Assembly: GCA_023133395.1 (NCBI GenBank)
Contig: JAGLWO010000672.1
Location: forward strand, 1 to 12,287
Direction of reading: 5' to 3'
From: Candidatus Cloacimonadota bacterium
Lineage (GTDB): Bacteria; Cloacimonadota; Cloacimonadia; Cloacimonadales; TCS61
DNA length: 12,287 nt
Positions 7,036-12,287 of this stretch are shown here, in pieces (the first letter of the stretch is position 1; each line of letters begins with the position of its first letter). A program made the position numbers and the translations under genes. A model generated the notes under the pieces. That model saw only the letters and a list, made by a program, of their open reading frames with translations. It did not search any database and was not told the origin of the DNA.

Positions 7036-9367
7036 AAACATATTAACAAAAAAACAGAAAAAAATAATAAATTCTTTAGAAGGAATTGGTGATATATTCG
7101 TATATCATACAAAAAATCTAAAAAAAAATAATGAAATAAAAAATGGTTTAAAATTGTTTGGATCAATTACTCAAAAGCTGTTCATTAATAAAGAAAGAGA
7201 TTTAAAAAAATTTAACAAGCTAATGTTTACTCCTGACGCAATTGAAAATAATGAAAAAGATAAAACTGATGAATTTTATTTTTTCCCCAGTTTTAGAATA
7301 AATTCGATAATTTTTACTACAATTCTAAATCAGGTTAGTAGAATTTTTGAATCATCAATTGAAGAAAAAAATGAAGAAATAAGCAAAGAATCTGTTTATA
7401 CCATTGTCGATTTACTTGCTGATATTTCTCAATTGCCAGATAATGAATTATTTGTTCAGCAATTGTTAACGAGACTTTCAAATATAAGAATTACATCTAG
7501 AGAAAACAATAATTTTGCAATGTATGAAGCAACCATATATTGGTTCACAAGTATTGTTTTCAATAAATATAGACAATATAAAAGAAACTTTGATTTGTCG
7601 TATTTGGAATTGTTTAATAATAGTTTTTTCAATTCTATATTAAATACAATTTCATTGGGAGAAACTGGTATTTTTCAAGAACTAATATCATTCCTACATC
7701 ATGGAATTCATTCAGATGTTTACATTGATAGTGATATTTTCAAATATTTAGATATATTTCAATTCTCATCTAAAGAAAATAATAAAAGATATCAGATCAT
7801 AGAAAAGAAATTTAATATTGAAAAACAAGCCAAAGAACTTGAAGATGCGGAAAAGAATATAATAAATTTAGAGAACTTAAATATTTGGAAAACAAAATTT
7901 ATTAATCTAAAATTAGTCATTTATCCTTTTTTTGATGAAAATATGATTAAAGAAGCAGATAAAATTGAAAAGGAGTTGAAGGAGAGAATTTCTCATGTAT
8001 ATAAATTTTATTATTTAAAACAAATCACTTTTGCTTTTGGTGCTTATTGTTTATTTAAAAAAAAATTAGATTATATTAAATATTTGTGGGAATTCAAACA
8101 ACCTGCAGATTCAAATGCTCTTTGGTCGGGTCATGATATCATTCCAGAAAATTTAAATGAAGCTATTAATTTATATTTTAAAGAACCAATACATAATTGG
8201 AAAATTCAATTTAGAGAAGATCATCATAGTTGTGATATATATTACAGAACATATTTCATTTTACTATTGTTAAGAATTTTAAAAAGAACAAAAAAACAAG
8301 ATAATGACAATGTAATTGTTAATTTTGAAATACCAAAATACAATGTTTATAGACTAAGAGATATTGACCACTCAATCAATACATTGATTAAAGTTGCCTT
8401 AGATTTGAAAAGTAAAAAAGAATTACTAAATGAACTTAATTTCATTTCTGAAGAACATAATGAATTATTTGATAATAAATTAATACCATTTTTAAATAGT
8501 GTAAAAAATAATTCTATAGAAAGAATTAATTATCTAAAAAGAACTCGAATAATCAGTAAAAAAAAGATAGCTGAGTTTAAAGAAAAAGTTGTTAAATCAT
8601 ACTATGAAACTTCGTTTATTAGAGATATTTTTAAATATTATAATTTATATGTTAATAAGTCATATGAGAAATATAATGGGACAAAACTTTTATTTTGTAT
8701 TTCTCAAATTGATGATAAAGGAGCCTTTCTAGATGAGTGGGATGTTCATGATTTTGGAATGGGAGAATATTATGGTAAAAGGTTATCAAATGGTGAAGAT
8801 ATAGATTTATTAATAAAACTTTCAGATTCTTGTAAAGAAATTCAAGTAAATGGATTTGAAAAAGCTTTAGATACAATTAAAAATCTATCTGATATCTTTA
8901 TTATTTCAACTACACGATCTCTATATAAACTTTTTAAAGAAACTAATAAGTATATCCCTAAATGGGATTCAAAAAAAATAGAATTAAAAATAAACTGTTT
9001 TAATGGTTGGTATTTATTTAAAAATGTTTATATACCAATATTCGTAAATTATTTTCCTGGAATTGATAAAAGAGTTTTAATATTAAACAAATCACGATTA
9101 GGAAGATTTATTCACTATTCACCACTTGATAAAACTGATAACAAAGAATTACAAGAAGATATTTTTTATATGAATATTCAAGAATTTACTAGTAACAAAG
9201 AATTAATCGAAAAAATTATCGAAGAACAACCTTCTTGGTTAATTGAAATTGAAGGTAAAGAAAAGCAAAAGGATTATTTAAAAGAAATGGTTAGAATAGA
9301 CCTATGTAATAAATTTGAATTAATAAAAAATAAAAAATTCCAAGGATATTTAATTAAATTAACTTAA
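7019..9367 (+). CDS. Large soluble protein of unknown function, second gene of AT-rich pair
   Basis: A 782-residue protein from ATG at 7019, chosen because GAGGA lies five bases upstream. The next codon is also ATG (7022), and an in-frame ATG at 6983 has no such site. I recognise no domain. It lacks a signal peptide and membrane helices, is Lys/Glu/Asn/Ile-rich, and the first 550 residues look mostly helical. A likely short coiled coil is at about 258-285 (KKFNIEKQAKELEDAEKNII). Distinctive, possibly conserved patches are LWEFKQPADSNALWSGHDIIP (356-376), REDHHSCDIYYRTYF (399-413), DEWDVHDFGMGEYYGKR (572-588) and PGIDKRVLILNKSRLGRFIHYSPLD (680-704). The last part seems more beta-rich. There is no Walker A, nuclease or helicase motif. 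Sampled lines are 13-35% GC, mostly 15-22%. Overlap with the upstream membrane gene suggests one functional unit. No terminator is evident after the stop. Confidence 0.85.
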   Translation: MMRLNKNILTKKQKKIINSLEGIGDIFVYHTKNLKKNNEIKNGLKLFGSITQKLFINKERDLKKFNKLMFTPDAIENNEKDKTDEFYFFPSFRINSIIFTTILNQVSRIFESSIEEKNEEISKESVYTIVDLLADISQLPDNELFVQQLLTRLSNIRITSRENNNFAMYEATIYWFTSIVFNKYRQYKRNFDLSYLELFNNSFFNSILNTISLGETGIFQELISFLHHGIHSDVYIDSDIFKYLDIFQFSSKENNKRYQIIEKKFNIEKQAKELEDAEKNIINLENLNIWKTKFINLKLVIYPFFDENMIKEADKIEKELKERISHVYKFYYLKQITFAFGAYCLFKKKLDYIKYLWEFKQPADSNALWSGHDIIPENLNEAINLYFKEPIHNWKIQFREDHHSCDIYYRTYFILLLLRILKRTKKQDNDNVIVNFEIPKYNVYRLRDIDHSINTLIKVALDLKSKKELLNELNFISEEHNELFDNKLIPFLNSVKNNSIERINYLKRTRIISKKKIAEFKEKVVKSYYETSFIRDIFKYYNLYVNKSYEKYNGTKLLFCISQIDDKGAFLDEWDVHDFGMGEYYGKRLSNGEDIDLLIKLSDSCKEIQVNGFEKALDTIKNLSDIFIISTTRSLYKLFKETNKYIPKWDSKKIELKINCFNGWYLFKNVYIPIFVNYFPGIDKRVLILNKSRLGRFIHYSPLDKTDNKELQEDIFYMNIQEFTSNKELIEKIIEEQPSWLIEIEGKEKQKDYLKEMVRIDLCNKFELIKNKKFQGYLIKLT

Positions 9368-9392
9368 ATAAAACCAGTTTTTCATATTTGGC

Positions 9393-9467
9393 TTTTTTGT
9401 AGGAGTAATTTATATCAAGAAAACCTATATACAACTGAATATAACAGGATTTACTTTGACAAAGATG
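9393..9467. repeat. 75-bp element, copy B, right of the AT-rich island
   Basis: Partner of 6304-6378 in the same orientation, starting 26 bases after the stop of the large unknown gene and ending 48 bases before the permease start. TTGACA (9456-9461) followed by TAATAT at 15 bases is a weak promoter candidate for the permease gene. Read as protein, both copies give a similar short frame, but mismatches are not concentrated in third codon positions, so it is not a coding remnant. Confidence 0.6.
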
Positions 9468-9514
9468 AATTACAACTAATATCTTGCGTTTGCAAAATTG
9501 GTTTTGGAATTGAA

Positions 9515-10255
9515 ATGGAAATTAATCTAATAATTATTGGCACTTTGATATTCATCATTTCTGCAATGCTGCAGGGACTTACAGGATTTGGTTTTTCAAT
9601 TCTTGCAGTTCCACTCATAACTCTTTTTATTTCTCCAAAAGTTGCTGTTCCTATCCTTCTACTTAACTCAATGATAATAAATATTATAGTTCTGCATTCA
9701 ACCTGGAAATCATTAGAGTTGAAAAGAATATTGATTCTACTTCTTTTTGGAATTATCGGAATGCCGTTGGGAGCGCATCTTCTTGTAGTTTTAGATGAAA
9801 ATATCCTGAAAATATTAATTGGGAGTTTTATCTTTATTTTTGGATTACTTCTTATTTTTGGATTCAGGAAGCAGTTTAAACGGGAAAAACTTTCTATGAT
9901 CCCAATTGGTATTACCAGCGGGTTTCTGGGCGGTAGTATTTCTATGAGCGGACCACCGATAATCCTGTTTCTTGCCAATATGGGAGTTGGAAAACACACA
10001 TTCAGGGGGAATTTAGCTGCCTATTTTTTCCTCCTGAATATATTCACCATTCCAGTTTATATTATGAACGGATTAATTACAAAGCAGGTTTTAAGTTATT
10101 CAGTAACTTTTTTGCCCGGACTTTTAATCGGGGTTATTTCTGGCAATATTCTTTCTCATAGAATTAAAGAAAAACATTTTAGAAAGCTGATACTGTTTTT
10201 ACTTCTGATAATGGGTATACTTTCGATAATTTCAGGAATGAAATCAATATTATGA
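9515..10255 (+). CDS. TauE/SafE-family permease (sulfite/sulfoacetate exporter-like)
   Basis: A 246-residue, highly hydrophobic protein with about eight membrane segments, the usual length for the family. It has the two half-repeat signatures: LQGLTGFGFSILAVPL (19-34), and GITSGFLGGSISMSGPPIILFL (132-153), with the Gly-Pro-Pro near the centre of the membrane. Family members (Pfam TauE, formerly DUF81) move small organic or sulfur anions, such as sulfite or sulfoacetate, across the inner membrane. The substrate here cannot be deduced, and no sulfur-metabolism gene lies next to it. A weak GGAAT precedes the ATG. It is the first gene right of the AT-rich island and has normal composition again. 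The 183 bases after it are AT-rich with no clear terminator. Confidence 0.9.
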   Translation: MEINLIIIGTLIFIISAMLQGLTGFGFSILAVPLITLFISPKVAVPILLLNSMIINIIVLHSTWKSLELKRILILLLFGIIGMPLGAHLLVVLDENILKILIGSFIFIFGLLLIFGFRKQFKREKLSMIPIGITSGFLGGSISMSGPPIILFLANMGVGKHTFRGNLAAYFFLLNIFTIPVYIMNGLITKQVLSYSVTFLPGLLIGVISGNILSHRIKEKHFRKLILFLLLIMGILSIISGMKSIL

Positions 10256-10426
10256 TACCCTCAGATTCACATTCCAGCGATTAGCTGATCGTAATACGAA
10301 TTTAAAATTTATTCCTTCACAAATACTAAAATTATTTTGCAAAATTAAATATTCTTGTTAATTTATTTATAGAACTGTTTTTTATTCTGTTAGTTTTAAT
10401 TTATAAAAATATTAATAAATATTTCC

Positions 10427-10434
10427 TGGGAGGA
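10427..10434 (+). promoter_or_regulatory. Ribosome binding site deciding the TTG start of tonB
   Basis: TGGGAGGA is a near-perfect anti-Shine-Dalgarno match ending about five bases before the TTG. It is much stronger than most sites in this window, which compensates for the rare start codon. Confidence 0.75.
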
Positions 10435-10438
10435 AGAC

Positions 10439-11068
10439 TTGAACAGAAAAAAAGTCGATTGGAAAGATGTTTCAAATGGATATTTTGATAAATCATTAGC
10501 TCTTGCCATCCTTGTTTTACTATTTGCATTCATTGTTTCTCCACATTTTGAAGTTAAGCCTTTGTATCATGAAATTATCGAAATGGAAAGTGTTTACATA
10601 CCTCCTGATATTTTTAAAAAAATCGAGCTTCCCAACTTACTGCGACCTGAAATTATTATCTCAGTTGATGACGGGTTCGTTACAGATGATGAGGATATCC
10701 CAGTAGTTGAAACTATACCGAAAACAACCTTAGATAGTGATAATTTCTTGACTTCGAGATTGATTAACCCACAGATAAAAAACAGAGTATGGGAAGATCC
10801 TCCTGTAGTTATCAAACAGGTACCTCCAAAATATCCAGTAATATTGAAAAAATTAAATATTCAAGGTCAAATTAAGCTAGACGTAGAAGTTCTAAAAGAC
10901 GGAACAGTTGGCAGAATTGAAGTTGTTGAATCTGTTTTACAAGGTTCTGGTGGTCTAGATCAGGCTGCAATTGAAGCTGTTAGAAAGTGGATATTCCAAC
11001 CTGCAAAAGTAAATGGTAAACCTATTGATTGCTGGGTTACTTTTCCAATCAATTTTCGATTGGAATAG
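10439..11068 (+). CDS. tonB: TonB-like energy transducer
   Basis: A 209-residue protein starting at TTG (10439), supported by GGGAGG five bases upstream. No better ATG fits, because the cytoplasmic stretch and membrane anchor would be cut. Residues 1-18 are cytoplasmic and 19-35 are the membrane anchor. Residues 36-120 form a periplasmic linker that is acidic and only modestly proline-rich, so shorter on Pro-Lys/Pro-Glu repeats than E. coli TonB. Residues about 125-208 are the TonB C-terminal domain (PPKYPVILKKLNIQGQIKLDVEVLKDG ... AVRKWIFQPAKVNGKPI ... FPINFRL). TonB carries proton-motive energy from ExbB/ExbD to outer-membrane receptors; neither partner is in the window. It is probably its own transcription unit, with 183 bases before it and a strong terminator after. 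Confidence 0.92.
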   Translation: MNRKKVDWKDVSNGYFDKSLALAILVLLFAFIVSPHFEVKPLYHEIIEMESVYIPPDIFKKIELPNLLRPEIIISVDDGFVTDDEDIPVVETIPKTTLDSDNFLTSRLINPQIKNRVWEDPPVVIKQVPPKYPVILKKLNIQGQIKLDVEVLKDGTVGRIEVVESVLQGSGGLDQAAIEAVRKWIFQPAKVNGKPIDCWVTFPINFRLE

Positions 11069-11091
11069 TCAATAATCTATACTGAAGCTAT

Positions 11092-11130
11092 ATGGTTCAT
11101 TGATTTCCAATGAACCATTTTTTTTATTTT
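11092..11130 (+). terminator. Rho-independent terminator after tonB
   Basis: An 11-base perfect stem, ATGGTTCATTG (11092-11102) with its complement (11108-11118), closes a five-base loop. It runs straight into eight T residues and more T-rich sequence. It lies 24 bases after the tonB stop and separates it from gcvPA. Confidence 0.92.
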
Positions 11131-11161
11131 CAAATTAAGACTTACAATCAATCTTTTTCAT

Positions 11162-11187
11162 TTGACAGATAAATTTTCTGATAAAAT
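11162..11187 (+). promoter_or_regulatory. Candidate promoter for gcvPA
   Basis: TTGACA (11162-11167) and TAAAAT (11182-11187) lie between the tonB terminator and gcvPA. The 14-base spacer is shorter than the standard 16-18, so this is only a guess. Some promoter must lie here, given the terminator directly upstream. Confidence 0.3.
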
Positions 11188-11226
11188 TTGTGCTAAGAAT
11201 TAAGATAAAATAAAGGAGTCATGAAC

Positions 11227-12287
11227 ATGCCGTTTATTTCAAATACAGATAAAGAACGAAAAGAAATGCTGAAAGAAATCGGGGTGGAAAAATTTGAAGA
11301 CCTGCTAACAAGTATCCCTAAAAAATTTCTCCTGAAAGAATCCTGTTGTTTAGAAGCTCCAAATTCAGAGTTAGAAATAACCAGGAAAATTTCCAACCTT
11401 GCTGCAAAGAATATCTCTACAACCAAAGCAAATTCTTTTCTCGGTGGAGGGATCTACGACCATTTTATTCCTGCTGCTGTAGACCACATAGTTCTTCGTC
11501 CCGAATTTCACAGTGCATACACTCCCTACCAGGCAGAAGTCAGTCAGGGAACTCTGCAGTATATTTATGAATATCAGACTATGATCTGCGAACTCACAGG
11601 AATGGAAATCTCCAATGCCGGAATGTATGATGGAGCTTCAGCTGCTGCAGAAGCGATTTTAATGGCTTCCAGGAAAATTAGAAACTTCAAGGTGGTCATT
11701 TCTGAAACAATCAATCCTCTTTATCTGGAAGTAATAAAATCTTATATTGAAAGTGTGGGAATTGAACTTGTTACTATCCCAAAGAAAAACGGTCTTGTCG
11801 ACCTGGATATTCTGAAACAGAAAGTTGATGATGAAACCGCTTGTGTGCTTTTGCAAACTCCAAATTTCTTCGGCAATATTGAAGACGCGTTTACTGTTGA
11901 AGAAATTACTCATACTTCCAAGAAAGCTCTTTTCATTGTCGCTGTTGATCCGATTTCACTTTCCGTTTTGAATTCACCTTCTGAATACAATGCTGATATT
12001 GTGGTTGGTGAAGGTCAAGCATTGGGAAATGCTCAAAATTATGGTGGTCCTCTTTTTGGCTTTTTAGCATGCCAGCTCGATCTTGCCAGAACCATGCCAG
12101 GACGTATTGTGGGAGCGACTTTAGATGCTGATGGAAAAAGAGCTTACTGCTTAACCCTGCAAGTACGCGAACAGCATATCCGCAGGGCAAAAGCAACTTC
12201 TAATATTTGTTCGAATGAATCTCTTTGTAATCTCGCAGCTTTAGTCTACATGACTCTGATGGGTAAAGATGGTCTGAAAGAAGTTGC
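11227..12287 (+). CDS. gcvPA: Glycine dehydrogenase (decarboxylating) subunit 1, 3' end outside window
   Basis: Subunit 1 of the two-part P-protein of the glycine cleavage system. The complex decarboxylates glycine with PLP and passes aminomethyl to lipoyl-GcvH. The PLP lysine is on subunit 2 (gcvPB), expected downstream. 353 residues are visible of roughly 440-450. Family blocks are MPFISNTDKERKEML at the N-terminus, FLGGGIYDHFIPAAVD (71-86), FHSAYTPYQAEVSQGTLQ (94-111), GMYDGASAAAEA (132-143), VVGEGQALG (259-267), and PGRIVG followed by GKRAYCLTLQVREQHIRR (290-320). AGGAG at 11214-11218 is 8 bases before ATG 11227 but only 2 before ATG 11221, so the later start is preferred. The split form is found in Bacillus, Thermotoga and many anaerobes. 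It is cytoplasmic, and no frameshift is visible. Confidence 0.96.
   Translation, partial: MPFISNTDKERKEMLKEIGVEKFEDLLTSIPKKFLLKESCCLEAPNSELEITRKISNLAAKNISTTKANSFLGGGIYDHFIPAAVDHIVLRPEFHSAYTPYQAEVSQGTLQYIYEYQTMICELTGMEISNAGMYDGASAAAEAILMASRKIRNFKVVISETINPLYLEVIKSYIESVGIELVTIPKKNGLVDLDILKQKVDDETACVLLQTPNFFGNIEDAFTVEEITHTSKKALFIVAVDPISLSVLNSPSEYNADIVVGEGQALGNAQNYGGPLFGFLACQLDLARTMPGRIVGATLDADGKRAYCLTLQVREQHIRRAKATSNICSNESLCNLAALVYMTLMGKDGLKEV

Noticed and set aside
8735..8810. GMGEYYGKR in the large unknown protein looks a little like a P-loop
   Set aside because: No Ser/Thr follows the Lys, there is no hydrophobic strand before it and no Walker B nearby, so an ATPase cannot be claimed.
6393..9360. 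Toxin-antitoxin interpretation of the island
   Set aside because: Neither protein has the size or motifs of known toxins or antitoxins, and the second is far too large.
9451..9999. 182-codon open frame on the minus strand under the permease gene
   Set aside because: It is antisense to a clear TauE/SafE gene and its translation has no domain character; the open frame follows from codon bias of the real gene.
10256..10438. Possible gene or riboswitch between the permease and tonB
   Set aside because: The stretch is AT-rich with frequent stops, no stable hairpin and no recognisable aptamer; apart from the ribosome binding site I see nothing.
11045..11063. Short inverted repeat CCAATC/GATTGG at the end of tonB
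   Set aside because: It is inside the coding sequence and has no T-run; the real terminator is at 11092-11130.

Overview
The window looks like a Gram-negative, low-GC bacterium of the FCB group. Candidatus Cloacimonadota, or a neighbour with similar secretion signals, is my best guess. The reasons are an LptD-type outer-membrane protein, a TonB protein, a secreted subtilase ending in a 'YPNPFNP' sorting domain, and a glycine dehydrogenase encoded as a separate subunit 1. No rRNA, tRNA or CRISPR array is visible, so the assignment rests on protein style only.

Left half (1-6315), all on the minus strand, in transcription order. It begins with a large lptD-like gene (6315-3811). A small IS200/REP-type tyrosine transposase (3742-3203) follows, bracketed by palindromes. 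Next come a heptose-bisphosphatase-like HAD phosphatase (3137-2553), a lipoprotein of the endonuclease/exonuclease/phosphatase fold (2556-1603, ATGA overlap with the previous gene) and a secreted S8 protease (1583 to beyond base 1). The last three are packed like an operon. LptD and GmhB both point to lipopolysaccharide, and the transposase sits between them.

Centre (6316-9514). A very AT-rich island on the plus strand holds two overlapping genes. One encodes a four-helix membrane protein (6505-7035) and the other a 782-residue soluble protein (7019-9367). I recognise neither. Their base composition differs sharply from both sides, and non-coding sequences on the two sides of the island are related (6304-6378 and 9393-9467, 53 of 75 positions identical, no gaps). 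This pair is the best candidate here for an undescribed system, possibly a laterally acquired accessory or defence module, but no function can be read from the sequence.

Right (9515-12287), plus strand. It contains a TauE/SafE-family permease, a TonB-like protein with a TTG start and a strong ribosome binding site, a clear intrinsic terminator, and the first four fifths of gcvPA, cut by the window edge. These look like ordinary housekeeping genes in separate transcription units. All gaps between genes are under 200 bases.
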